The notes: a model not told the origin generated them from the letters alone. A stretch of 64,000 nt of DNA from Micromonospora sp. C95 (GCF_018070465.1 NZ_JAGPXT010000001.1:248001-312000); one strand, 5' to 3'; positions 15,310 through 24,186 are shown, counted from the stretch's first letter. Numbers and translations are program-made.

Positions 15310-16287
15310 ATGCGAGCGATCACCGTTGTGGAGCCCGGCGGACCCGAGGTACTCACCTGGAGCGAGGCGCCGGACCCGCAGCCGGGTCCGGGCGAGGTGG
15401 TCGTGGACGTCCGGGCCACCGCGGTGAATCGGGCCGACCTGTTGCAGCGGCAGGGGCACTATCCGCCGCCGCCGGGCGCGCCCGCGTACCCCGGGTTGGA
15501 ATGCTCCGGGGTGGTGAGCGCCACCGGCCCGGACGTGGCCGGCGTGCGGGTGGGTGACCAGGTCTGCGCGCTGCTGGCCGGCGGCGGGTACGCCGAACGG
15601 GTGGCGGTGCCCGTCGGGCAGGTGCTGCCGGTGCCGGACGGCGTCGACCTGGTCGACGCCGCCGGGTTGCCGGAGGTGGCCTGCACGGTCTGGTCGAACG
15701 TGGTGCAGGTGGCCCGCCTGGCAGCTGGCGAGACACTGCTGGTGCACGGCGGTGGCAGCGGCATCGGCACGTTCGCGATCCAGCTCGGTGCCGCGCTCGG
15801 CGCGACGGTGGTGGCGACCGCGCGGGCCACCAAGCACGAGCGGCTGCGCGAGCTGGGTGCCGACCTGCTCGTCGACTACCGGGAGCAGGACTTCGTCGAG
15901 GAGGTCCGGCGGGCCACCGACGGCCGGGGCGCGGATGTCGTCCTGGACATCATGGGCGCGTCGTACCTGGGCCGGAACGTGGCCGCCCTGGCCGCCGACG
16001 GGCGGCTGGTGGTGATCGGCATGCAGGGCGGCCGCAAGGGTGAGCTGGATCTGGCTGCGCTGCTGGCCAAGCGCGGCACCGTCGCGGCCACCGCGCTGCG
16101 TTCCCGGCCGCTGGAGCAGAAGGCGGCGATCGTACGCGGGGTACGCGAGCAGGTCTGGCCGCTGGTCGAGGCGGGCCGGGTACGTCCGGTGATCGACCGC
16201 CGGCTGCCGATCACCGACGCGGCGCAGGCGCACCGGCTCGTCGAGTCCAACGAGCACGTCGGCAAGGTCCTGCTCACCGTCGGCTGA
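15310..16287 (+). CDS. NAD(P)H-quinone oxidoreductase (zinc-free MDR, PIG3/QOR type)
   Basis: The 325-residue product is a medium-chain reductase without zinc ligands. The N-terminal GroES-like domain has TAVNRADLLQRQG and YPGLECSGVV; the NAD(P) motif HGGGSGIGTFAIQ begins near residue 149. The family reduces quinones with NAD(P)H and is frequently part of oxidative or electrophile stress responses. The ATG at 15310 lacks a good ribosome binding site and follows TAAGACT by five bases, so it may be leaderless. It is convergent with soxR; actinobacterial SoxR regulons are known to include quinone and flavin reductases, so joint control is possible though no SoxR dyad was seen directly upstream. 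Confidence 0.88.
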   Translation: MRAITVVEPGGPEVLTWSEAPDPQPGPGEVVVDVRATAVNRADLLQRQGHYPPPPGAPAYPGLECSGVVSATGPDVAGVRVGDQVCALLAGGGYAERVAVPVGQVLPVPDGVDLVDAAGLPEVACTVWSNVVQVARLAAGETLLVHGGGSGIGTFAIQLGAALGATVVATARATKHERLRELGADLLVDYREQDFVEEVRRATDGRGADVVLDIMGASYLGRNVAALAADGRLVVIGMQGGRKGELDLAALLAKRGTVAATALRSRPLEQKAAIVRGVREQVWPLVEAGRVRPVIDRRLPITDAAQAHRLVESNEHVGKVLLTVG

Positions 16288-16299
16288 GCGTGGCGACGT

Positions 16300-16331
16300 G
16301 CCGGGCAGCCGGGCAGCCGGGCAGCCGGGCA
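16300..16331. repeat. Tandem repeat of GCCGGGCA (four perfect copies)
   Basis: Four exact head-to-tail copies of the octamer occupy the 49-bp gap between the convergent quinone oxidoreductase and soxR genes, ending six bases before the soxR stop codon. Slippage could vary copy number. Confidence 0.9.
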
Positions 16332-16336
16332 GGAAG

Positions 16337-16774
16337 CTAGCCGGGTAGCACGAGGCGTGCTCCGGGGCCTTCACCGGCCAGGTTGTCCTCCGGGTTGTAG
16401 AGGGTGCAGCGCCGCAGCGAGAGACAGCCGCAGCCGATGCAGGCGTCCAGGTCGTCGCGGAGCCGGTTCAACAACCGGATCCTCTCGTCCAGTCGAGCCC
16501 GCCAGGTCGTGGAGAGCCTGGCCCAGTCCTCGGCGGTGGGAGTACGGGCGGCGGGCAGCGAGTCGAGCGCGGCACGGATCTCCTCGAGCGAGATGCCGAC
16601 CTGCTGGGCGATCCGGATGAACGCCACCCGGCGCAGCTCACCGCGGTGGTAGCGGCGCTGGTTGCCGCTGGTCCGCTCGGCCCGGATGAGCCCCAGCCGC
16701 TCGTAGTAGCGCAGCGCGGACTGCGCCACCCCACTTCGGGCGGAGAGTTGGCCGATGGTCAATGCTTCCTGCAT
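16337..16774 (-). CDS. soxR: SoxR redox-sensing [2Fe-2S] MerR-family activator
   Basis: The 145-residue product starts at ATG 16774 with AAGG seven bases upstream. The MerR-type HTH (LTIGQLSARSGVAQSALRYYE) and wing (SGNQRRYHR) are followed by the dimerisation helix and the diagnostic iron-sulfur motif C112-x2-C115-x-C117-x5-C123 (CIGCGCLSLRRC). Oxidation of the cluster by redox-cycling compounds activates SoxR. In actinobacteria SoxR controls small regulons tied to redox-active metabolites rather than SoxS. A dyad in the gap to the divergent transketolase genes (16787-16806) is a plausible binding site. Confidence 0.95.
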   Translation of the reverse strand: MQEALTIGQLSARSGVAQSALRYYERLGLIRAERTSGNQRRYHRGELRRVAFIRIAQQVGISLEEIRAALDSLPAARTPTAEDWARLSTTWRARLDERIRLLNRLRDDLDACIGCGCLSLRRCTLYNPEDNLAGEGPGARLVLPG

Positions 16775-16786
16775 CACGTCGCCTTG

Positions 16787-16806
16787 AGTTGAACCTCGCT
16801 TCAACT
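16787..16806. promoter_or_regulatory. Dyad between soxR and transketolase genes (candidate SoxR box)
   Basis: The inverted repeat AGTTGAA-N6-TTCAACT lies in the 46-bp gap between the two divergent start codons. Its size and position suit a MerR-family operator controlling both directions; it does not match the enteric soxbox exactly. The transketolase start at 16821 is only 14 bases away. Confidence 0.6.
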
Positions 16807-16820
16807 TGCAGGCTATCCGT

Positions 16821-17546
16821 ATGACCAGACTTGCCACCACGGCCCGGGTTGCCGAGGCCGCCGCACCGATCGATGGCCGCGACCAACTCGCACCGCTGCT
16901 GGAGCGCGTTCGCGCCGGCCGGGAGTTCGGTGCGAACGTCCTGTCGACCCTCGACGTGCTCCAGGTGCTCTACGACCGGGTGCTACGGATCACCCCGGCG
17001 ACCGTCGACGACCCCGACCGTGACCGCTTCCTGCTATCCAAGGGCCACGCGGTGGCCGGCTACTACGCCCTGCTCGCCGCGAAGGGCTTCATCCCGCCGG
17101 ACTGGCTCGACGACCAGGGCGGGCCGTCGAGCCGGCTCGGCGACCACCCGGACCGGACCCTGATCCCCGGCGTGGAGATCGGCTCCGGCTCGCTCGGGCA
17201 CGGTCTGGGGCTGGGTGTCGGCAGCGCACTCGGGCTACGCGCCCAGGGCCGGCTCGGCCCCCGGGTCTACGTGCTGCTCGGCGATGCCGAACTGGACGAG
17301 GGCTCGAATCACGAGGCGATCGCGTACGCCGGGGCGCTCGGCCTGGGCAACCTGACCGCGATCGTGGTGGACAACTTCTCCGCCACCCACGGCTGGCCGG
17401 GCGGAGTGGCCACCCGGTTCACCGTCAACGGGTGGACCGCCGCGACGGTGGACGGGCGGGACCGGGACGCCCTTCACCCGGCACTGACCGGACACCACGG
17501 CCACCGGCCGCACGTCGTGGTCGCCCTCGTCGGGGACGGTGAGTGA
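16821..17546 (+). CDS. Transketolase-like enzyme, N-terminal (thiamine diphosphate) subunit
   Basis: The 241-residue product corresponds to the first third of transketolase. It has the substrate-facing SKGHAVAGYYALL, GSGSLGHGLGLGVG, and the thiamine-diphosphate/Mg motif GDAELDEGSNHEA followed by the metal-ligand asparagine in VVDNFSATHG. Split transketolases work as a complex of N- and C-subunits moving two-carbon units between sugar phosphates. The next gene overlaps by four bases (GTGA), so the pair is an operon. Divergence from soxR across a dyad suggests redox-stress induction, perhaps to raise NADPH supply; that link is inference. Confidence 0.88.
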   Translation: MTRLATTARVAEAAAPIDGRDQLAPLLERVRAGREFGANVLSTLDVLQVLYDRVLRITPATVDDPDRDRFLLSKGHAVAGYYALLAAKGFIPPDWLDDQGGPSSRLGDHPDRTLIPGVEIGSGSLGHGLGLGVGSALGLRAQGRLGPRVYVLLGDAELDEGSNHEAIAYAGALGLGNLTAIVVDNFSATHGWPGGVATRFTVNGWTAATVDGRDRDALHPALTGHHGHRPHVVVALVGDGE

Positions 17547-18436
17547 GCGTGCGGGACACCTTCGTGGCCACCACAACCGAGTTCCTGGGCGACTCACGGA
17601 CCGTCGTCGTGCTGGCCGACATCTCGGCCGAGGCGTTCGCTCCGGCCGCCGCCCGGCACCCCGACCGGGTCATCAACGTCGGCATCCGCGAGCAACTCAT
17701 GGTGGGGGTGGCGGGCGGCCTGGCACTGACCGGGCTGCGCCCCATCGTGCACAGCTACGCACCGTTCCTCGTGGAGCGGTCGTACGAGCAGATCAAGCTG
17801 GATCTCGACCATCAGGGGGTCGGGGCGGTGCTGGTGAGCGTCGGGGCGTCGTACGACCGGGCGGCAGCGGGGCGCACCCATCTCGGTCCGGCGGACGTCG
17901 CGCTGATCGACACCCTGCACGACTGGACGGTGCACGTGCCGGGCCATCGGGACGAGGTCCCCGGGCTGCTGCGCGACGTGGTCTGTGGTCAGGACTCGGC
18001 GTACGTGCGGCTCTCCACGCTGAGCAACGCGCGGGCGTACCCGGGGACGGGCGACCTGCGAGTGCTCCGGGACGCCGGGCCCGGGGCGGCGCTGCTGGTG
18101 GCGGTCGGTCCCACGGTGGACGCGGCCCTCGACGCGACCGCGGGGCTGCCGGTGACCGTGGCGTACACCCACCGGCCACGCCCGTTCGACACCGTCGGCC
18201 TGCGGGCGCTCGTGGACAGTGCGGTGATCCTGGTGGAGCCGTACCTGGCGGGCACCTCGGCCCGGCTGGTCTCGGCCGCGCTGGCCGACCGACCACACCG
18301 GTTGTCGGCGCTCGGGGTTCGTCGCGAGGAGTTGCGCCGCTACGGTTCGGCGGCGGACCACGCCCGGTGGCATGGGCTCGATGCGGCCGGGCTGCGCCGC
18401 TCGATCACCGATTTTCTGTCACCGGCGCTGGCCTGA
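17543..18436 (+). CDS. Transketolase-like enzyme, C-terminal subunit
   Basis: The 297-residue product contains the pyrimidine-binding domain (VINVGIREQLMVGVAGGLAL, where the glutamate of REQ activates thiamine diphosphate; GRTHLGPADVALIDTL) and the C-terminal domain. Together with the preceding gene it makes a split transketolase or 1-deoxyxylulose-synthase-like enzyme; the sugar substrate is not certain. The GTG start overlaps the upstream stop. A family-B hairpin (18451-18497) follows the stop by 14 bases. Confidence 0.88.
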   Translation: MSVRDTFVATTTEFLGDSRTVVVLADISAEAFAPAAARHPDRVINVGIREQLMVGVAGGLALTGLRPIVHSYAPFLVERSYEQIKLDLDHQGVGAVLVSVGASYDRAAAGRTHLGPADVALIDTLHDWTVHVPGHRDEVPGLLRDVVCGQDSAYVRLSTLSNARAYPGTGDLRVLRDAGPGAALLVAVGPTVDAALDATAGLPVTVAYTHRPRPFDTVGLRALVDSAVILVEPYLAGTSARLVSAALADRPHRLSALGVRREELRRYGSAADHARWHGLDAAGLRRSITDFLSPALA

Positions 18437-18450
18437 GCGCTGCCCAATTC

Positions 18451-18497
18451 GCGGCATGTCGCGGCCGGCACGGGCGACGTACGGCCCGACATGCCGC
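18451..18497. terminator. Family-B intergenic hairpin (bidirectional terminator)
   Basis: GCGGCATGTCGCGGCCG (18451-18467) pairs with 18482-18497, with one bulge, between convergent genes ending at 18436 and 18536. The motif TGCGGCATGTCGCGG recurs at 38241 and, with changes, at 51406. Confidence 0.7.
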
Positions 18498-18535
18498 AAA
18501 CCGGCACCCATCTCGTGGCGCAGCCGGCAGGAAGG

Positions 18536-19240
18536 TCAGCGGGGTGCGGCGCCGCGATTGCGACGGGTGCGCTCGCGGCCGAGGATCCAGATCGCCTCGA
18601 CGCCGTCCCGCCAGGTGATCTTCTTGCCTTCCTCGCGGCCCCGGGCCCGGTAGCTGATCGGCACCTCGTACGGCCGGATGCGGCGCCGCAGCAGCTTGCC
18701 GGTCACCTCGGCCTCCATGCCGAACCCTCGGGAGCGCACGTCCAGCGAGCGGTAGAGCGCGACCGGCATCAGCTTGAAGCAGGTCTCCAGGTCGCCGATG
18801 TAGGAGTTGAACAGCACGTTCGCCACCATGGTGACGCCCTTGTTACCCATCACGTACCAGAAGCTGTAGGCGCTGTGGCTGCCGAAGGTGCGGTTGCCGT
18901 AGACCACCGTCGCCCGGCCGTCCAGCACCGGCGCCAGCAGCTTGGGGATGTCCTGTGGGTCGTACTCCAGGTCGGCGTCGAGGATGACCATGTACTCGCC
19001 CCCGGCGTTGGCCACCGCCGTGCGGATGGCCGCGCCCTTGCCCGCGTTGCGCTGGTGGGTGATGACCCGCAGCCGGGCGTCGTCGGCGCGGCCGAGGATC
19101 TCCCCGGTGCCGTCGCGGCTGCCGTCGTCGACCACCAGCAGCTCGATCTCGCACGGATACTCGACCGCCAGCGCCTGCTTGAGGGCATCCGCGATGCGTT
19201 CTTCCTCGTTGTATACCGGCATGAGGATCGACAGCTTCAC
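18536..19240 (-). CDS. GT2 family glycosyltransferase (polyprenyl-phosphate sugar synthase type)
   Basis: The 234-residue product begins KLSILMPVYNEEE after a GTG at 19240, which has GGAG six bases upstream; the ATG at 19276 directly abuts a -10-like TAGGCT and is unlikely. Motifs of a GT-A enzyme are clear: VVDDGSRDGT, GKGAAIRTA, and the metal-binding DADLEYDP. The later VMGNKGVTM...YIGDLETCFKLM is typical of dolichol-phosphate-mannose-synthase-like proteins, which transfer a sugar from a nucleotide donor to polyprenyl phosphate for GT-C enzymes. A large GT-C-like membrane protein is divergent from it. No C-terminal membrane segments are present. Confidence 0.88.
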   Translation of the reverse strand: MKLSILMPVYNEEERIADALKQALAVEYPCEIELLVVDDGSRDGTGEILGRADDARLRVITHQRNAGKGAAIRTAVANAGGEYMVILDADLEYDPQDIPKLLAPVLDGRATVVYGNRTFGSHSAYSFWYVMGNKGVTMVANVLFNSYIGDLETCFKLMPVALYRSLDVRSRGFGMEAEVTGKLLRRRIRPYEVPISYRARGREEGKKITWRDGVEAIWILGRERTRRNRGAAPR

Positions 19241-19365
19241 GGGAATCTCCACGAGGGCGGGCAATGTGTCGGCCATAGCCTAGCCCGGCAGGTCAGCCGG
19301 GTGGCGACGACCGCCGACGGCGATCCACGCTCGGGCATCCAGGCCGATGGTGTTTACTTCCGGCC

Positions 19366-21642
19366 ATGTCGGCCGCCGGCTTCCCGTTCGTCCTGCTTCC
19401 CGTCGCCGCGCTCGTTCTACTCACCGTGGTCTTGCGGCCACGGGACGTAGGTGTCGTGGCGTCACGGCGACTCGCGGTGCTCCGGGCGACCCTTGTCGTC
19501 GGCACCTTCGCGGTGGCGACCGTCGAGGTGCTGGGCGCGCTGCGGCTGCTCACCGCGCCCGCCTTCGTCCTGACCTGGCTGAGCTTCCTCGTCGTGGCGA
19601 CCCTGGCGGCGGTGTGCCGGCGGCGGGTCGACAACCGGATCCGCGAGCGTGACAGGCCCGAGCGCTCGGGTGCCGTGACGGTCGGTGGTCGTACGCCGCC
19701 GTCGCTGGCGGGGGTCGCTCGGTCCGGCGCGGCGGGACCGTCGGCGGATGCCGGCGACGCGCCCGGTGAGGCGGCTACGGCGACGGTCGGTACGGTCACC
19801 GTGGGTCGGGACCGGCCGGTGGTGCCGGCCGACCCGGAAACCTCCACAACCGACGGTTGGCGCAGCGCCGCCTGTGGTTTCTGGCGTACGGCGGGCCGTG
19901 GTGAACGGCTGCTCGCCGGCACGGTCGCCGGGCTGCTCCTGGTCGAGCTGCTGATCGCCCTGCTTGCCGCGCCGAACAACTACGACTCGCAGACGTACCA
20001 CCTGCCCAAGGTGGAACGGTGGGTGGCCCAGGGCGACCTGACGTTCTGGGCGACCGCGATCCATCGGCAGGTCACCATTCCGCCGGGGGCCGAGTACCTG
20101 CTGCTGCACCTGCGGCTGCTCACCGGCGGTGACGCCCTGCACCACCTGGTGCAGTGGGCTGCCGGCCTGGTCTGTCTGCTCGCGGCCGCCCGGGTGACCG
20201 CGCAGCTCGGTGGTGGCCGGCGGGCACAGTTGCTCACCGCGTTCGTGCTGGCCACCACGCCGATGGTCACCCTGCAGGCGACCAGCACCCAGACCGACCT
20301 GGTCTGCGCCGCCTGGGTGCTCTGCGCCGGCACGCTCGCGCTGGACGGGCTGCGCCGGCGGGCGCACCTGGGTGACCTGCTCACGCTCGGTGCGGCGACC
20401 GGGCTGACCGCGGTCACCAAGACCAGCGGGCTGCTCGCGGTCGGTCCGCTGCTGGTGCTCTGGGGGGTGGGCCAGCTACGCCTGGCGTACCTCGGGCGGC
20501 CGGCCATGAACCGCCGGGCCCCGGTCGCCGGGATCTCTCGTACGGTCGGCGTGTCGGTGCTGATCCTGCTGGTCGCCACCGCAGTGGTCGGCCCCTTCCT
20601 GGGCCGGGTGTACGCCGAGTTCGGCCACCCGCTCGGACCGGAGCGGCTGCGCGAGTCGGTTCCGATGGAACGGCACGACCCACCGTCGGTGCTGGTGAAC
20701 GCGCTCCGGATCGGGCACACCGCGCTGGACACTCCGCTGGCACCGCTGCGCGAGGTGTCCGCCGAGGTGATCATCGGGCTGGCCGGGCTGATCGGGGTCG
20801 ACCCGCAGGACCGGGCGATCACGTTCGGGCGGGAGGTCTTCCCGGTCGCGTCCTGGTATCCCGACGAGGACCGGGTGGCCTTCCCGCTGGCCGGGGTGCT
20901 GGCGCTGATCGGCGCGGTGGTGGCACTGCGCCGCCCGGCCCGGGTCAGTCCGGGCGCGGCGGGGACGCTGCGCGCGTACGCCCTGGTGGTGGTCTTCGCC
21001 GTGGTGCTGCACACCGCGATGATCAAGTGGCAGCCGTGGGGAAACCGCCTGATCCTCTACGCCCTGGCGGCCGCGGTGCCACTGGCCGGCCTCTGGCTCG
21101 ACGCCCTTTTCCGCCGCTCGGGGCAGGTCGCGTCAAGCGTCCGTGCGGGGCGCACCGGCCCGGTGAGGGCCGGCGGCCGGCGGTCGGTCGCCGCCGGGCT
21201 CGCGGTGACGGTGCTGGCCACCTGCGCACTGGCCGGCGTGTTGGCGGTGTCGTACGGCTTTCCGCGCCGGCTGGTCGGTACGGGCTCGGTCTTCACCACC
21301 TCCGACTGGGAGAGCCGGTTCGTGCGGCGTCCGCAGTGGGCGCAGGAGTACCGGTGGGCGGCCGACGCGGTCCGGGCCGCCGACGCGCGCCGGATCGGGC
21401 TGTCCCAGCGCAACGACGACTGGGAGTACCCCTGGTGGCTGCTGCTCCGCGACGCGGACGGGACACCGCCCGACCTGCTGGCGCTCCAGTCGGTGCTCGA
21501 CGATCGGCCACCGGCCGACCCGGCCTCGGTCGACGCGATCCTCTGTGTCGGCAGTCGGAAACTCTGCGCCGACCTGGTGCCCACCGGTTGGCGGCTGGAG
21601 TTCCGCAGCTACGTCGGCTACGCACTGCCCGGACAGCGGTGA
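19366..21642 (+). CDS. Large GT-C-type membrane glycosyltransferase-like protein
   Basis: A 758-residue polytopic protein with about twelve hydrophobic segments, a Ser/Thr/Pro-rich cytoplasmic stretch (about 90-165) and a soluble C-terminal domain (about 640-758). After the membrane segment near 190 the motif NNYDSQTYHLPKVERW supplies the acidic residue expected in the first external loop of GT-C enzymes that use polyprenyl-phosphate sugars. The exact family is unknown. It is divergent from the GT2 gene (donor synthase type), so the two may act in one surface glycosylation step. The ATG lies seven bases after TTTACT, suggesting a leaderless message. Confidence 0.65.
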   Translation: MSAAGFPFVLLPVAALVLLTVVLRPRDVGVVASRRLAVLRATLVVGTFAVATVEVLGALRLLTAPAFVLTWLSFLVVATLAAVCRRRVDNRIRERDRPERSGAVTVGGRTPPSLAGVARSGAAGPSADAGDAPGEAATATVGTVTVGRDRPVVPADPETSTTDGWRSAACGFWRTAGRGERLLAGTVAGLLLVELLIALLAAPNNYDSQTYHLPKVERWVAQGDLTFWATAIHRQVTIPPGAEYLLLHLRLLTGGDALHHLVQWAAGLVCLLAAARVTAQLGGGRRAQLLTAFVLATTPMVTLQATSTQTDLVCAAWVLCAGTLALDGLRRRAHLGDLLTLGAATGLTAVTKTSGLLAVGPLLVLWGVGQLRLAYLGRPAMNRRAPVAGISRTVGVSVLILLVATAVVGPFLGRVYAEFGHPLGPERLRESVPMERHDPPSVLVNALRIGHTALDTPLAPLREVSAEVIIGLAGLIGVDPQDRAITFGREVFPVASWYPDEDRVAFPLAGVLALIGAVVALRRPARVSPGAAGTLRAYALVVVFAVVLHTAMIKWQPWGNRLILYALAAAVPLAGLWLDALFRRSGQVASSVRAGRTGPVRAGGRRSVAAGLAVTVLATCALAGVLAVSYGFPRRLVGTGSVFTTSDWESRFVRRPQWAQEYRWAADAVRAADARRIGLSQRNDDWEYPWWLLLRDADGTPPDLLALQSVLDDRPPADPASVDAILCVGSRKLCADLVPTGWRLEFRSYVGYALPGQR

Positions 21643-21668
21643 CCGGTCGGCGCGGCGCGTCGACCGGT
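21642..21668 (+). terminator. Hairpin at the end of the GT-C gene
   Basis: An 8-bp perfect stem ACCGGTCG/CGACCGGT with an 11-base loop starts at the stop codon of the upstream gene. No T-tract follows. Confidence 0.5.
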
Positions 21669-21750
21669 GCGGACCGTTAAGGGGCCATTGGCCCGGTTCG
21701 CCGCAGCACGCAAGTATTCCGAGACGTATTCACATACCTGCATCGCGCGC

Positions 21751-21766
21751 GTTACCGTCCGGTAAC
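21751..21766. promoter_or_regulatory. Palindrome upstream of SGNH-lectin gene
   Basis: GTTACCG-TC-CGGTAAC is a perfect 7-bp inverted repeat 41 bases before the start codon, in an A/T-richer stretch that probably holds the promoter. A regulator-binding role is inference. Confidence 0.4.
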
Positions 21767-21806
21767 CCGATCGACGTCCCGCGATCGAGCCGAAAGGAGT
21801 GCGTCG

Positions 21807-23405
21807 ATGTCTGGTATTCACGCCAGGCGTGAACGGACACCTCGACGGCGTCTTGCCGAGGTCGCCGTCCTCGCCACCGCTCTCGTCCTGCCGATGCTGG
21901 CCACGGCCTCACCCGCCGCCGCGGCCGACCGTCCCGCCGTCCAGCCGCTCCCCGCCCACCTCGAAACCATCCGCGCCGCCGAGGCCACCGCGCTCTACGG
22001 CGCCCCCGGCATCCGCCCGCTCGACCAGCGCCGCACCGCGCTGCTCACCATGGGCGACAGTCAGATCTCCGGTGAGGGGGTCGGCAACTACGTGCCCGGC
22101 ACCCACCAGCCGGGCAACTGGTGCGACCGCTCGTACGACCAGGCGGTCTTTCGCACCGGCATCGCCGCCGACGAGCGCTACAACATCGCCTGCTCCGGCG
22201 CCACCCCGTGGAACCTGGTCGCCGGCGGCCCCACCCAGCACAACGAGTTGAACCAGGGTGACCACCTGGCGATCAAGGCACGCAACACGCACGTCAAGCT
22301 GATCTGGGTGGTGGCCGGCGCCAACGGCGACGGCACGATCCAGTTCGGCCCGGTCGCCACCGACTGCGCCATTCGCCGGGTCCTCTTCCAGGGGCCCTGC
22401 TGGCCCACCTACACCGACCAGTGGACGGTACGCACCGACGGCAGCCGCCGGGCCGTCGAGGAGGCACTCACCGACATCCGCCGGACGATGACGAACGCCG
22501 GCTACCTCAGCTCCGACTACGAGTTGGTGTTCATGTCGTACTCCAGCCCGGCCAGCCCGGACGTCGAGGACAACCCGGACTTCCCCGGCTGGTACTCCGG
22601 CGGCTGCCTGCTGTACCTCGCCGACGCCGCCTTCGCCCGGAACAAGGCGGTGCCGCTGTTCGAGTCGGCGCTGCGCGCGGCGGCGGCCAACACCGGCACC
22701 CGCTACCTCGACGCCAGCCGCCTCTTCCACGGCCACGAGGTGTGCACCGACAACACCTCGGTACGTGGGCTCTACATCGAGGTGGGGATCTGGGACGAGA
22801 ACGCGGCCCGCCAGTCGTTCCACCCGAACTACCGGGGGCACGGCATGTTCGCCCAGTGCATCACCCAGTTCTACGCCTCCGGCCAGCAGCAGGGCACCTG
22901 CGTCGACCCGGCCAGCACCGGCAACGGCCAGCTCTACCCCGGACTGCTGGAGTTCCGGCAGCTGCGCAACGCCGCCACCGGCACCTGTGTGGACGGCAAG
23001 GGCTACGACTCGCGCAACGGCACGACCCAGCAGTCGTACCGCTGCCATGGCGGACGTAACCAGGGCTTCTGGTACGACCCGACCCGGCAGTCGCTGCATT
23101 CCGAGCTCTCCCACGACCGCTGCCTGGACGTGGCCGGTGGTTCGCTGCGTTCGGGCACGGCGGTGAACATCTACGACTGCCATGGCGGCACCAACCAGAG
23201 GTTCACCATCACCGGCAACCAGATCCGCGCCGCCGGTGCCACAAACCTCTGTCTGGCCTTCGACAACCCGCTGTTCGGTACGCCCCGACTGCGGCTGGCC
23301 ACCTGCTCCAGCAGTTCCCGGCAACAGTGGTCGTTCGAGTCACGTTCGTTCGCCCAGCCCGTCGGCTACGGGCGGGACGACTTCATCGGCTCCCGGGTCT
23401 ACTGA
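21807..23405 (+). CDS. Secreted SGNH/GDSL-like hydrolase with ricin-type lectin domain
   Basis: The 532-residue product starts at ATG 21807 with AAAGGAG upstream. An N-terminal signal peptide (basic start, hydrophobic core, cut near ASPAAAADR at about 40) indicates secretion. The catalytic domain (about 70-365) has block I LLTMGDSQISGEG with the nucleophile serine, CSGATPWN, VVAGANGDG in place of GxND, and the final histidine in SFHPNYRGHGMFAQ. Residues about 390-525 are a beta-trefoil with QxW-like repeats (NQGFWYD, NQRFTI, RQQWSF), a carbohydrate-binding domain. It likely hydrolyses an ester on a polysaccharide; the substrate is unknown. It is a single gene with its own promoter region and terminator. 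Confidence 0.88.
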   Translation: MSGIHARRERTPRRRLAEVAVLATALVLPMLATASPAAAADRPAVQPLPAHLETIRAAEATALYGAPGIRPLDQRRTALLTMGDSQISGEGVGNYVPGTHQPGNWCDRSYDQAVFRTGIAADERYNIACSGATPWNLVAGGPTQHNELNQGDHLAIKARNTHVKLIWVVAGANGDGTIQFGPVATDCAIRRVLFQGPCWPTYTDQWTVRTDGSRRAVEEALTDIRRTMTNAGYLSSDYELVFMSYSSPASPDVEDNPDFPGWYSGGCLLYLADAAFARNKAVPLFESALRAAAANTGTRYLDASRLFHGHEVCTDNTSVRGLYIEVGIWDENAARQSFHPNYRGHGMFAQCITQFYASGQQQGTCVDPASTGNGQLYPGLLEFRQLRNAATGTCVDGKGYDSRNGTTQQSYRCHGGRNQGFWYDPTRQSLHSELSHDRCLDVAGGSLRSGTAVNIYDCHGGTNQRFTITGNQIRAAGATNLCLAFDNPLFGTPRLRLATCSSSSRQQWSFESRSFAQPVGYGRDDFIGSRVY

Positions 23406-23419
23406 CACCGACGGCAGGC

Positions 23420-23472
23420 GGGCCCGCCGCGCACCAGGTGGTCAAGATTGATCACCTGGACGCGGCGGGCCC
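23420..23472. terminator. Strong hairpin between convergent genes
   Basis: Stem of 12 bp GGGCCCGCCGCG (23420-23431 with 23461-23472) extended by CCAGGTG/CACCTGG (23434-23440 with 23453-23459); 12-base loop. It lies between genes ending at 23405 and 23477. Confidence 0.8.
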
Positions 23473-23476
23473 ACTG

Positions 23477-24067
23477 TCACTTCTGGTTGAACGGTACGAC
23501 GATCAGGCGGGCCTGTGCCTGCTCGCCGTTCACGGTGCCGGCCACGCCCAGCTTGGTGCCGACGTTGATGTCCGTGGCGGCGATCGACTTCCGCCTCTCG
23601 ATCACCCGCAGGTCGTCGGTGAAGGCCCAGGTCCGGGTGAAGCCGTCCGTCGACTTGACCGTGATCTTGCCGTCGGCCAGGGCGGTCACCTCGCCGCGCT
23701 GTACCGAGACGGTCTTCGTACCACCGTCCTTGGTCTGCACCACCACATCACCGTGCAGCGTGTTCTTGCGCAGCAGCACCCGGGCCGCCCGACGCTTGCG
23801 CCACTCCTCGACCCGCTCCTTGCGCTTGTTGCCCGCGCTCGGGGTCGGCTGCGCCGGCGCGGCCGTGCTCGGCTCGGCGTCCAGTTCCCCCGGGTCGAGA
23901 CCGAGCGCGGCAAGGGCCTGGCCCTCCGCGCCCAGCGCGGCGACCACCTCGACGGCGCTCTCCTGCATCGCATCCCGCTCGGCCCGGCCCACCCCGCAGC
24001 CGGCGGCGGCCAACGCCACCGTCACCAGCAGCGCCGCGGTGGCGGTGAAGGATCCCCTGCGTGCCAT
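23477..24067 (-). CDS. Lipoprotein of DUF5666 type
   Basis: The 196-residue product starts at ATG 24067 (AGAGGA six bases upstream). A lipoprotein signal peptide ends in the lipobox AAAGC, so the mature protein should be anchored outside the membrane. After a Pro/Ala linker and a basic stretch (KRKERVEEWRKRRA), residues about 115-190 form small beta-barrel-like repeats (VSVQRGEVTALADGKITVKS, GTKLGVAGTV) resembling DUF5666. No enzymatic motif is visible. It lies 119 bases downstream of the histidine kinase on the same strand, and lipoproteins in such loci may modulate the sensor. Confidence 0.7.
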   Translation of the reverse strand: MARRGSFTATAALLVTVALAAAGCGVGRAERDAMQESAVEVVAALGAEGQALAALGLDPGELDAEPSTAAPAQPTPSAGNKRKERVEEWRKRRAARVLLRKNTLHGDVVVQTKDGGTKTVSVQRGEVTALADGKITVKSTDGFTRTWAFTDDLRVIERRKSIAATDINVGTKLGVAGTVNGEQAQARLIVVPFNQK

Positions 24068-24186
24068 TCCTCGTCCTCTCGTCAGTGCTGGTCTGCCGGA
24101 TCTCGCGCGCCGCGTCACGGCCGGCGCGGATCCGTCCACCCAGCGTGGACCGGCCGGATGAGCCGACCGTCAGGCGAACGTTCGGG

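Noticed and set aside
21909..23324. 471-residue minus-strand frame
   Set aside because: Antisense to the SGNH-lectin gene, which has a signal peptide, ribosome binding site and catalytic motifs.
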